This document shows, piece after piece, positions 23,142 through 33,174 of a stretch of DNA of 64,000 nucleotides (position 1 is its first letter; each line of letters begins with the position of its first letter). The notes under the pieces were generated by a model, which did not search any database, had not been told where the DNA came from, and saw nothing but the letters and a program-made list of their open reading frames with translations. Made by a program: the position numbers and the translations under genes. This DNA comes from Ypsolopha sequella (Eukaryota; Arthropoda; Insecta; Lepidoptera; Ypsolophidae), in the NCBI GenBank assembly GCA_934047225.1, contig OW203992.1:8111501-8175500 (forward strand). The letters are read 5' to 3'.

Positions 23142-23435
23142 TTAGATGTCCGTCATAGTAGCGCAAATGAATTCAAAAATGGGGAAATATGTTGCAGAAT
23201 TTTTCAAAATTGTCTTCAAGTCACGCGGGATATTTTCAGGCTTTTCATAAATCTTTAAAAAATTGTCAATTAATAATATCCTAGGGATTGCAAAAGCAGG
23301 ACATTCAAAAAATATATGATCCAGCGTTTGATCAGAGTCTTCAGAGCATTGAGTGCATTTGGGTGAATTAATTAAGCAGAGATTTTTTTTTGTTTTCTTC
23401 ACCCATTCTGGGTAGGCAAAGGGAACTACGCCCAT
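23142..23435 (-). pseudogene. Non-LTR retrotransposon ORF2 C-terminal fragment (zinc knuckle)
   Basis: A 97-codon minus-strand frame contains SPKCTQCSEDSDQTLDHIFF followed by ECP. This is the C..C....TLEH..F.CP zinc-binding pattern near the C-terminus of many LINE reverse-transcriptase proteins (R1, Jockey and CR1 groups). The upstream catalytic domains are absent. Related nucleotide text (GGCAAAGG...CCATACAGCC) recurs near 22890 and 38495, so fragments of this element are scattered in the window. Confidence 0.6.
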
Positions 23436-25190
23436 ACAGCCAAGTCTTCAGTTATTTTTTTATTGATATGAAATGAAAATGAAATGAAACCTAACCTAAC
23501 TCATTGAATCAAATCATTAAATCTGATATTGAAACAAATTAGTAGCTTCTTTTTAGAAATATTTGCACGAATCATAAAAACTTCTATGAATTTTTTTTTG
23601 TAAAAACTTCGTGGTTGGTTTTTTCTTTTTAATAGACATTACTTTGACAGTTGGGAAAGAAAACGCACGAGTTCGGAAAAGGTAAAGAAAAAGCTCGAGT
23701 ATGTAATAGCCCACATCCCGAACGCTATACGTCCCTGCAATACGCCACTTTTTGAGCAACTGTATTAAAAACAATTTTACGAAAAATGAGAAAAAGACAC
23801 GTTCATGACATACGTCATGATATTGTAGCGATACTCGTCATGAAACCACAACCTCCATTTATACAACACGAGACCAATCAGAAGCGAGAAGAGCAAAGAG
23901 GTTTCCGTAGGTTTTACTCATAATTTTTCCAGTCTCAGTGTAAAATTTTGTTAGCTACTATACAATTTTTTTTTTTAATTGTCAACGTAAAACACTTTAG
24001 GGGTCAAGATAACCGTTTGAAAAAGTGCAATTTTGGTAATTTTAAATTATGAAATATTTGTCGTTACCGCCCTTGTTTTTATATTTAACTTAATTCGAAG
24101 CTAGATTTAATATCCTTTTCATATTATTTTATACCTACTTGATACTCCACTTGCCGGAATCAAAACAATTTTTTTCACTTCTCATGCTCTAAAAAGTATC
24201 GGTTTATGCTTGCTACAAGCGGACTAAAACTACGATTTATGCTCGAGTGCATAAAAGTGTTTACTTCTTCTAAGACAGAGAAATGTTTTAAGACTACGGT
24301 AATAGGCCGTGCAGCCAGATACACAGTACAACTTCATAGACAAACTTGTTGAAACTCAATAATGTTCGCGCTAAGATTCTATCATATTAGCGCGAACTGA
24401 CAGGACAGAAGCTTCAGATGATGCTCAAGGATATATACAGTGACTTTAAAGAGAGATTATATAAAATAAATAAAAAGACATCCATGTCTGATTATTTATT
24501 TAGGTTATTTATACATGGCTGTATGGGGTAAGTACCCTTTGTCTTCCCACGTGGCGGATGAATTCAAAAAAAACAGTGGCGGGAATGAGCTTGTGTTTTT
24601 TCTCAGTCAGCACAGCAGTACAAATTTAGTTGTTTGACTATTTAAATTAGCATTAAGTATTACTGAAAGTTAAATATGTCATCCAGTGATGATGAAACAA
24701 TACTGTTTCATTTCCTCGCAATCGAAATGAAAAGTAGAGTGTTGAACTCTGCTACAAACGAGCCATATTACCCGAGATAGTTAGCTGCCCGAGCCCTGGC
24801 AAAGTTTTGGTTTTTTGTTTTATGCACTCTTGTAGCAATCTACTATTTTCCATTACATGAACCGTGCCGAAAAATCTCGGAATAAGTTAGTAAACTAGTG
24901 GCGAGATAGGTTTCTTACTCATTTACATTCAAAGAGGTGTTCAGGGTTTCTCCTCTCCTGTGAGAGAAGTATGTCGCTCTCAGTGTCAACGAACTTTCAC
25001 AAAAGAATAGGTAATGTGAGTCAGAACAAAAGTATGGTCACCTTTATATAAGTTGAATGCTCTGCTCAATGTCAAAAAAATATTTTATATATGGTAGTTG
25101 GTAACGTTTCAGTTTATCTTGAAAAATCTTTATTAGGGAAAACATAAAATGATAATTGACTTCTCTTGTCTTATATTTGATAAAATATAT
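23436..25190. other. Intergenic with small inverted motifs
   Basis: No gene is seen. At about 23640-23780 lies a CpG-bearing block ending in GAGCAACTGTATTAAAAACA, the partial inverse of 22487-22513. At 24365-24398 GTTCGCGCTAA and TTAGCGCGAAC form an exact 11-base-pair hairpin. Confidence 0.5.
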
Positions 25191-25451
25191 GTGAGTGGTT
25201 GACCAAAAAGGGACCTCAAGGGAAAATAATTGATTTCGAGTAAATCGCGTTTGAAGTTTGAAGTAAAAACTAGTGTGCGCTGTGTGTGTAGTAAGGTGTA
25301 ATTTCTACAAAACATTCTCGGCTCACAAAAAAAAAACTACGGCACCTAAAAATATGCTCGTTAGACCAAAACAAAGCTAAAAGACCATAGATTCAAAAAT
25401 TAAAAAAAAACGTTTCCAATCCCTCCAGGTCCCTTTTTGGTCAACCACTTA
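25191..25451. mobile_element. MITE of 261 bases
   Basis: GTGAGTGGTTGACCAAAAAG at 25191 is matched inverted by CTTTTTGGTCAACCACTTAC ending at 25451. The inverted ends are about 32 bases (GGGACCT continues the match). ATAT lies outside both ends. No coding sequence is seen. Confidence 0.75.
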
Positions 25452-25621
25452 CATATTATAAAATAATATATATATATTATAAATAAGGTTTGGGTAATAC
25501 TAGAGAGCCCAAATTATCAACATAATATGTGGATAGCAGACTAATGAAATACGCTTAATTTCATTTGTCTAGATTGTATTAATACCATTTCGTCACTGTC
25601 TCATGATCATTAAAACCTCTA

Positions 25622-25930
25622 GGGTACTTCCTGAAGTCCTAGAAAGCTGAAAATTGGTATGCAAGCTAAGATTTGCAACAAAAACAACAATAAATGTAAG
25701 AAATCTGTAACCCTTTCAACCTCTCACAAAGGGGGGCCCAGTTCTGTATTATATAACAATTTCTATTCCAAACTTCCAAAAGACCTAAAATGCTAAAATT
25801 TGGTATGCAGGCTAGGATTTGCACACGAAGTATGAAAAAATATGAAAAACAGTAACTTGCATCCTCCAACATGGCCTATAAACGGGGGTGCAGGTCTGTA
25901 TATAAACCTTACAAAAAGAAATGAAATCCC
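25622..25930 (+). repeat. Diverged tandem duplication, unit about 150 bases
   Basis: Two successive blocks share TTGGTATGCA.GCTA.GATTTGCA and, about 90 bases later, a GGG...CAG.TCTGTAT ending. Identity is moderate. The source is unknown. Confidence 0.5.
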
Positions 25931-25983
25931 GTCAAAAAAAAATCATGTACTTTACTCATAAAGCTTTCACTGTAAAAAAATTA

Positions 25984-26267
25984 TGAGATCTTATCGAGCC
26001 AAGCCCTTAACTCTAAAAGGTCTAACTTTACAAGCCCTAACTCTATAAACCCTACATCTTGCTCCAAAAGTATTACTTGGCCGTTTCATGGAATTATTGC
26101 GTGGCACAACGTTAAAAACCATTGTCTTAATTCTTACCATAAGTCTATGGGATGGGAGTGACTGTGTGACTGTGGCCAAGCCATACTTTTTGAACAAGAT
26201 GTAGTGTTTGTAGAGTTAGAAATCTTAGAGTTTGGCCATGTAGACTTGGCTCTATGAGATCTCAAAC
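25984..26267. mobile_element. Inverted-repeat element with about 75-base imperfect arms
   Basis: GAGATCTTATCGAGCCAAG at 25984 is matched inverted by CTTGGCTCTATGAGATCTC ending near 26267. Inside, TCTAACT...CTACATCTTG is also mirrored. It is a probable MITE. Confidence 0.65.
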
Positions 26268-26336
26268 CTTTTTAACAGTTAAAGCTTTATGAGTATTGGC
26301 AACCGATACATGAAATAATTTTGGTGGGATTTTAAT

Positions 26337-26510
26337 CAATCGGTATTATATCGCAGTGGCATTACTGGTGCGAGGGTTTTGACACCGCGCTCCCCAAACC
26401 GCCTGCCCAGCATGTGTGAGTATGGGTGGGCCAAGTGGACCACTAAGTGGCGAGACCTTGGAAAGGCCTATATCCAGCAGTGGACGAAGACAGGCTGATC
26501 GATTATTATT
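26337..26510 (+). mobile_element. LINE/SINE copy with GGCCTATATCCAGCAGTGG tail
   Basis: This is the plus-strand counterpart of 13857-14128. It shares the GCGAGGGTTTTGACACCGCG region, GCCTGCCCAGCATGTG and the tail. The tail frame reads LGKAYIQQWTKTG-stop and is followed by an (ATT)n run. Confidence 0.7.
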
Positions 26511-26800
26511 ATTATTATTTATTTAATATAAAGGTATGGCATAACAGCTTATGCTAAATCAGTATTATTATAAATAAATGTAACACATTTAAAATTATAA
26601 TTTAAGCCTTTTATAATTATATCTCACAGAACGTCATACATTTTCTTATTACAGTCATTCTATCACCAAACAAATTACATAGATGGATGGATGGATATAT
26701 GTGTAATAATATATCTGTTGTACCTCGTTTTGATTGATAAAAACGCTATAAAACAATCTAACAAAAATAATGGAAATAACGATAAAAAGTGTAAGACACT

Positions 26801-27200
26801 ATAACAGTAGTTTATGCTACAAGGGCTAAAAGGAATAAATTACGAGGACGATTTAAAACACGAGCGTAGCGAGTGTTTTAAACGTAACCGAGTAATTTAT
26901 TGCTTTTACGCCCGTGTATCATACTACGTTTTTCAATGCATAGTGTGAGGAAATGAAAACAGATATAATCTTGTGAACTTTAAATTATGATTGGCTCAAA
27001 AGGATTGTATCCAGAGCCGTTAAACAGTGGAAAAAAAGTATAACATCTATGGTACACAGGAAAAGCTGCAGGTTAGCCAACCATTGCAAACAAATTAAAA
27101 AAAAAATAATAATAATAAAGCCCTAGGGCAAAATAATCGACTTTCTGTTCGGTTTTGATGCATAAAAAGTGGGCCTTTACGAGCACATGCATTGAAAAAA
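26801..27200 (-). mobile_element. Four-copy dispersed repeat, copy C
   Basis: Reverse orientation, with an intact central palindrome (TTTAAAACAC...GTGTTTTAAA around GAGCGTAGCGAG). Ends are as in the other copies. Confidence 0.85.
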
Positions 27201-27794
27201 ATTATAGACTTGCCTATAAATAAATATTATCACTTGAAAAACCTTAAACATATATAAATAAAAGTTTACACTATAAAGTAATGCTAACAATTAATATCTT
27301 TTTTTTTATTGAATTTGTTTTAAAGCTTTGGATACTAGTCCATTCAGTAAAAACGATATCTCTGACGAGCGTCTCTAGCCTCCTGAGGGCCAGGATATTT
27401 TTGTTTTCATTATTAGATTCAGAGTGCGTATGAACAAATTGATATAAATGCAAACGCGAAAAAAACAAATCGAGAGTACAAAAACTATTTTTCCATGGAA
27501 TAATCATATTAATTTGTTAATCGGCTTTCAATACGCTGGATGGCACTCAAAGGATTTCAACGGATTTTTTGTTTATGTATTATATTTACGATGCCAGACC
27601 CCAGCAGGCTAGACTGGAATATAAAGCAGCAGAAAGCTGATAGAAAGAGACCGCACTTGGAAATGAGTGAGAGGGAATGAAATAATGTTTTTTTTTTGTG
27701 ATGATAAGATGGTACGATTTTTTTTTCTGTCATGGTAAGATAACGACAAGGTTTTTTTGTGTACATCATAAATTCTGTTAAAACTAAGGACGTC
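27201..27794. other. Intergenic, no gene seen
   Basis: AT-rich with several long T runs. Nothing is recognised. Confidence 0.6.
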
Positions 27795-28005
27795 TAATCG
27801 GTCTGCTCCACGTCGCTCTGACCGCTTCGCTCGGCTCCTTATTTTATTTTACATGTAAACCTAACACGCTCCTCCTCGCTCCGCTCCGCTTCGCTCGGCT
27901 CCTTATTTTATTTTACATGTAAACCTAACACGCTCCTCCTCGCTCCGCTCCGCTTCGCTCGGCTCCTTATTTTATTTTACATGTAAAACTAACACGCTCG
28001 TGAAA
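27795..28005. repeat. 64-base tandem repeat, about three units
   Basis: CGGCTCCTTATTTTATTTTA starts at 27832, 27896 and 27960. Each unit also contains a TCGCTCCGCTCCGCTTCGCT CpG-rich segment (first unit diverged). The units are nearly identical, implying recent amplification. Confidence 0.9.
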
Positions 28006-29079
28006 GGTTTTCGTAAATTTCCTAAAGCCGACTACATATTTAAAAGTTATTAATACTATGAGCAACTATCAGTTCGGAGTTAAATAATGCACTACAATAC
28101 TAATACTTGATTATAGTACAAAATTATTTTTAAGGAAGAGAAATTTTAAAGCTGAAAGTATTGAAATTAAAGTGCTAACTATTATTTTCAAAGAAGACAA
28201 TTATTTTAATTAATAAATTAAGAGTGTTCATATGCTGAAAGTATAAAGTTTTCGTATGCGTAAAGCTAAAAGTAATAAAATTATAGTGCAAACATTTTTT
28301 TTTTTAAGACAAATTTTAAAGCTGGGATTATTAATTTTGTAGTGCAAAATATTAATTTTAAAGTGGGAACCATTATTATTAAAATTCATTTATATAAATA
28401 TCCCTTTATAAATCTGCCCATCAACTAAGATGAAATATCTTCGCAAGTTGTGGCTATAATATGAATCGAATATCAGATATCTCTCCATTGAGCTGTATCA
28501 AGGAAGCCGGGCACATGTCATCTTGCACTTTGTCTCATCTCACGTTACTTCAGTAGGCAAGTAAGTTAGTACGTCGTTGACTAACCTCTTTAAATTAAAG
28601 GTATGATATCACCATCTTTACAAAATATATTTTCAAAATGAGAGAAGAAATCATATAATATAAATAAACATATAAATAAACGATAAAATAAAATAAATGA
28701 CCTGAGCATCACTCGTTAAAAAAAAAACTTCTGCATTGCAGACATATGTATAAATTTTCTCTATCGTTTCTACGAAGATGATGATAATAATAATATATAA
28801 CATGGGATAAAAATTACAAGAGTTATTGTTTCTTGGCAGAACGATTAATCTGCGTAGTGGGTTATGTTTAATTTTATTTCCTCAACGTGCCAACTATCTT
28901 GTCTAGGGGTGTACTGGTAGTGGCGGCCATTAGTGGCTGACCTGACGTCACAGGTCCACCCCCGCGGAGGGGAGAGAGCGTTCGGGATCTTCCGGGCGTA
29001 GCTCCGTGACGTCATTAGTCATTAGACTACTTGCTAAACAGACACAAAATGCAATGAACTTGCCTAAGTATATTTCATA
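28006..29079. other. Intergenic; GC-rich patch with two TGACGTCA sites
   Basis: The first part is AT-rich with a loosely repeated AAAGCTGAAAGTA / TTATAGTGCAAA phrase. At 28905-29025 a GC-rich patch carries perfect CRE octamers at 28943-28950 and 29007-29014. No gene is seen. Confidence 0.5.
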
Positions 29080-29390
29080 CATATATTCACGCCTGTCTCC
29101 CAGTGGGGTAGGCAGAGACTACAGATTTCCATCTGCTAGGATCCTGACACACGTCTTTCGTCTCTTCCACATCCATCAATCTAGTCATATAGGCTCTTCT
29201 ATTCCGGGTCCTTTTGACATTGCCCTTCTTCAATATCTCGCCAATTTGGTCAGTACACGTCCTTCTAGGGCAGCCTGGTCGAGCTCTGCCTTCGATTTGT
29301 GCACCATATATTTCTTTCGTTACTTTACTTTAATTTATCGTCTCTACATATCCAAACCACCGAAGCATTCCTTTTTCTATATAAAGTATA
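29080..29390 (-). pseudogene. LINE coding remnant, minus strand
   Basis: Read on the minus strand, the block goes from GGAATGCTTCGGTGGTTTGG through CTAGAAGGACGTGTACTGAC to CTCTGCCTACCCCACTGGG. Despite stops and frameshifts it can be followed as a basic-rich LINE C-terminal region (LRWFGH..., GRPR..., DQIG..L..G, W.SVVSAYP.G-type phrases), which I recognise as common in Lepidoptera. A shorter piece of the same region lies at 13457-13518. Confidence 0.65.
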
Positions 29391-29537
29391 TTTCAAAACC
29401 ATAAAGATGAGGTGCTGGACACTATCCGCCATATCGTTGCAACACCAATCTCAGCGACCCTGCTCACAACACTGATCATCGTCGGCCATTCCACTTGGAA
29501 ATACATTTTGTACCTGCCCCCCTATTCTGTATCTTTG

Positions 29538-29725
29538 GTTGCCAACTGAACTGGGTGCGTATCATCAAAAACATAGATAAAACTGAAATTTCAAAATTGC
29601 CTTTAATGGGTATTGAACTATTAATAATCTGTGTCGTCACTTCAAGTGCGAACATATCCTTAGGCAATCTGAATTCGATAGTATATCTATGTTTTTGACA
29701 ATAGGCACCCAGTCCAGAAAGCAAC
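29538..29725. mobile_element. MITE of 188 bases
   Basis: Inverted ends share GTTGC...CTG.ACTGGGTGC and then TCAAAAACATAGATA, about 45 bases with a few mismatches. Overlapping chance frames on both strands here are consequences of the inverted repeat. Confidence 0.7.
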
Positions 29726-29781
29726 TAGAGATACATAATAGGCTCGCTGTATGTAGGTATTTCTCCTCTCGGCTACATACT

Positions 29782-29988
29782 ATGTGTAACAGAAAGGTGT
29801 GATCATATTTGAAGAGATTATTCAGTAAAGAACAACCCTGAAATCACGAAAAAAGATCAACTGTTTCATAAAAAAATGTAATGCCGCTCAGTTTTCGAGA
29901 TTTCAGCATTGGTTTCCATAGTAAAAGTTGTTCTATACCATTAACTGAATAACCTCTTCAAATATGACCACACCTCACTGTTACACGT
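29782..29988. mobile_element. MITE of about 207 bases
   Basis: The left end GTGTAACAGAAAGGTGTGAT and the right end (inverted) GTGTAACAGTGAGGTGTGGT continue into CATATTTGAAGAG.TTATTCAGT. Arms are about 45 bases. The interior resembles the core of the TA-flanked MITE at 15720-15991 (GATTTCAG, ATAGTAAAAGTTGTT), suggesting a related or composite element. Confidence 0.65.
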
Positions 29989-30768
29989 TGTATAAGTGAT
30001 TTATTTTGTATATCAAATATTCGTAGAACAGTGTACTAAACGGTGACAACATACGAACGTCCCTTTGAAAGTTACCCTCAATCTCCCTCTCCGAGCGTCG
30101 TGACGTGACCCAAAACTTGTCATTTACTCCCGTGATTACTCTCTGCGTCCCATTTGCGACGGCGACAGGTGACATCGGTTATTATTTGTACAGTCGCCTG
30201 AAGTTAAAGCTCCCTTATAAACAATTTTTACTGCTATGACGCCGCAATAAGAACCGCCAATAGGTAGCCTGTCATGCTGGCGTCCGTACTTAAACTTGCA
30301 CGAGTGTCTTGAATGTGTCACTACATAGGTAGATATTGGCGGTACAGGCAACCCTGTGTACCGATATACATATAACCTCCCAGCTTCTATTGATAAAGTT
30401 ATTTCTCTCAAACGGTTTGTTTGAAAATTAATAAAATACATACAAAAATACATTAAAAAAATACATAACTGATAGTTACACTATAAAAAACAACTTCATT
30501 TAAAGCAGCCGTGTCAAACTCAAAGTGATATTTGGGCCAAATGTATGAAGACCATAGAATCAGTGGGTCACAAAACCCAACCACAAGAAAAAAAAATAAA
30601 AAAAAAAATTATATAAATCATGAATTATCCTCAAGTCTCATTTAATTCTATAACAAGAAAAACCCTCGAAAGAGGACAGCAATCGTTTATTCAATAATTA
30701 ATAGTAAAATAAAGAAAATATATTTTTAAAAAATCTAACAAAGTAAACCTAATATAATTACAATAAAT
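29989..30768. other. Intergenic, no gene seen
   Basis: It includes GTGTCAAACTC with GGGCCAAAT near 30513, which resembles one end of a hAT-type element, but no matching second end was found. Confidence 0.5.
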
Positions 30769-30903
30769 AGTAAATGCTGGCCAGATCGCTGCCGTAGGAA
30801 GGGTGCCCAAAAGGCTGGCGGCGTTGCCACGTTGAATGGCCAAACTAATTCTTTGGCCGAAGTAGCTTACAGCCCTTCGGTCACCTGAAGCGTCGACCAA
30901 GCG
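30769..30903 (-). pseudogene. LINE C-terminal fragment
   Basis: The minus-strand frame reads [20 protein letters not shown] followed by [15 protein letters not shown] recognise the GD.RA..(F/Y).(A/G)QR.SLA.QRGNA.S.LGT(L/F)P pattern as a C-terminal segment of a lepidopteran non-LTR retrotransposon protein. An AATAAA follows on the minus strand near 30690. The 5' part is missing. Confidence 0.5.
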
Positions 30904-31030
30904 CGACGAAAAAAAAAATAACTTGGAAATAATTTCCCAATAATTGGAATATTGGCACTAAGTAGGAGCTTCGAGATTAACGAATCACGGTCACAGATAG
31001 ATGTAAAAACAAAATATTTGCCAAAAACAC

Positions 31031-31141
31031 GAATTTTAGTTATTTAGTGCATTGTACAATTTTAGTTAACTAGTGCATTGTACAATTTTAGTTAACTAGT
31101 GCATTGTACAATTTTAGTTATTTAGTGCATTGTACAATTTT
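31031..31141. repeat. 26-base tandem repeat, about four units
   Basis: GTGCATTGTACAATTTTAGT starts at 31047, 31073, 31099 and (partly) 31125. The outer units carry TTATTTA where the inner ones carry TTAACTA. Confidence 0.9.
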
Positions 31142-31230
31142 CCCGCCAATTTCACAGTGCTAGTCGCCCTAATTATCTGAAATGATGATCCAACCACAAC
31201 ACTTAAATTATTCTAACAGTCTTTGTAAAT

Positions 31231-31490
31231 CAGGGGTCGGCAACCAGCGACCCGCGGGCCGCGTGTGGCCCGTGACCGTTTTAGTGTGGCCCGCAAGGTT
31301 CGCAGCCACTGCATGATAACTATATTTGGTAGTACATATTTGTATGAGCAGAAATTTTCCATTCCAAAAAGCAAGCATTGTTCTCGGTTAAAAGATGCAC
31401 AGTTAGACGCAATACTGCACAAAATTCGGCCCTAGTTGATCCCCTGGTAGCATTTGTGGCCCTCCTATATGATAACGTTGACGACCCCTG
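31231..31490 (+). mobile_element. hAT-type non-autonomous element, copy 1
   Basis: Ends CAGGGGTCGGCAAC and GTTGACGACCCCTG (inverted, one mismatch) are flanked by an exact 8-base duplication TTGTAAAT (31223-31230 and 31491-31498). An 8-base duplication and CAGGG ends are the hAT signature. The interior keeps a degraded part of the hAT transposase C-terminal dimerisation region. Confidence 0.9.
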
Positions 31491-32214
31491 TTGTAAATAA
31501 TTGTAATACTTTGTCATTGCCAAAATGACTATGTCATATGTAGTTGACCCATTAGCATTGAATCCAGTATTCAGATAATCGTCGAGAAAGTCAAAAAAAA
31601 ACTTGCCACACCTTTGCGCATGTGCAATTTTAATAACAATATTCTTCGGCCTTTCTGTCACAGTCGCCGCAGGAAATGACAATTATTTTTGGTTCAGTCA
31701 GCCCTTAAGGGCGGGGAGAATTGGGTCCTCTTTCACACGCCAAAATACCTTGAAAAGCGTTCCTTTGTATGGCGGACACGACGCGGGAGAGACAAAAAAT
31801 GTCCATTCACAAAACTTAGCGAAACTTATACTTTGGAAATATGTTACGGTAGGCCGGTATCTATCAATGTTAAGTTATGTGATCGCAAAGACTATAAATT
31901 TGACGGCTCAGGTGTGAGTGAAACAAAAAATAAAGTCTGTATTTGGATGGAGCACACAAAAATCAATTATGGATAAATTCCACAAGTGAAAGTCCGAATT
32001 TTTGTATGATTTTTTGGATAGTTATGTGTGAGATCGTGCTGCTTTTTACGGTTCCATGCCTCAAAATGAAAAAACGGAACCCGTATAGGTTCACTTTGTT
32101 GTCCGTCTGTCAAAACCACAGAACTTATCAAAACCCTTTTGCTCGGGCCCCGTGTGAGATATCAAGTAGTAACTGGCCTACTACAGAAGTCTACGGCCCC
32201 ATGATGCTGTAAAA
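31491..32214. other. Intergenic, no gene supported
   Basis: Short overlapping frames at 31603-31976 show no recognisable domain. A GGTTCC...GGAACC fragment of the lepidopteran repeat type lies at about 32050-32160. Confidence 0.5.
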
Positions 32215-32461
32215 CAGGGGTCGGCAACCGGCGGCCCGCGGGCCGCATGCGGCCCGTGAACCACTTTGGTGTGGCCCGCATGGCTCGCAACCACTGCATG
32301 ATAACTATATTCGGTGGTACATATTTGTGTGAGCAGACATTTTCCATTCTGAACTATCTAAAAAGCAAGTATTGTTCTCGGTTAAAAGATGGACATGTGG
32401 CCCTGGCTAATCTCCTATTAGCATTTGTGGCCCTCCTATATCATAAGGTTGCCGACCCCTG
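32215..32461 (+). mobile_element. hAT-type non-autonomous element, copy 2
   Basis: Ends CAGGGGTCGGCAACC and GGTTGCCGACCCCTG are perfect inverted repeats flanked by an exact 8-base duplication CTGTAAAA (32207-32214 and 32462-32469). The plus-strand frame keeps TYLCEQTFSILNYLKSKYCS and RLKD, the hAT C-terminal dimerisation motif. This shows the element is an internal deletion of a transposase gene rather than an unrelated MITE. Confidence 0.92.
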
Positions 32462-33174
32462 CTGTAAAACATCAGGATTCTAATTCAATGCAAAAAAAAG
32501 TTATTACATTTTACATAATCAATTTTATATAAATTTGCTCACCACAAAAACCTAGCAATAGGGCTCTTCCAGTTGACTTAGAAACTTGAAATTTCGTTTA
32601 CACTATAATGATAAAACCCACGTTTAGGGAAAAATCTAAAATCTAAATCTATTTAGGAAGTATAGGAGACCAATATAATTAGACCCTTCAGATACATAGA
32701 TTTTAATAGATCGTAAGTGTCAAGTTGAGTTGGTTATTTATAACTGCAAATGGAATTTATTTACAGTACAATACAATATTCTTTATTGAACACCAAAAAA
32801 AGAGCGACAATATAAAAAAGTGAAAACTGGGTACAATAAAGAAAAATGGTTTGTTTTATTTTTTATTTTATCATATAGTCTATAAAATAAGATAAAAGTC
32901 ATCGAAAGAATTACTTCGATACGATAAGTAGTTTTCGAGATATTAATTTTTAAAGATAGGCTAGAAACGCTCGACCGCGCTCGCATGTGTGACGTCACAA
33001 GACATGAATCGCCTCGCGCCTCGCGCCGCGCCGCCGCCGGCTGCCGACTCGCTCAGTCAGCTGTTGCCCTGTTGCCTTAAAACCTTATAACAGTACCAAA
33101 ACATTTTTTTTTATTTATACCATAAATGATTAATAAAACAACACACATTAGTTGCATTTTATGACTCACAAAAA
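32462..33174. other. Intergenic; ends in a CpG-rich flank of the broken nuclease gene
   Basis: A minus-strand GGTGTTCAATAAAGAATATT phrase near 32772-32791 resembles a LINE 3' UTR. At 32985-33065 a CpG-rich block with TGTGACGTCACA may be the 3' flank or terminus of the SWIM/YqaJ element that follows. Confidence 0.45.

Noticed and set aside
31603..32212. Overlapping plus-strand frames of 89-104 codons
   Set aside because: No recognisable motif; the third runs into a GGTTCC repeat fragment.
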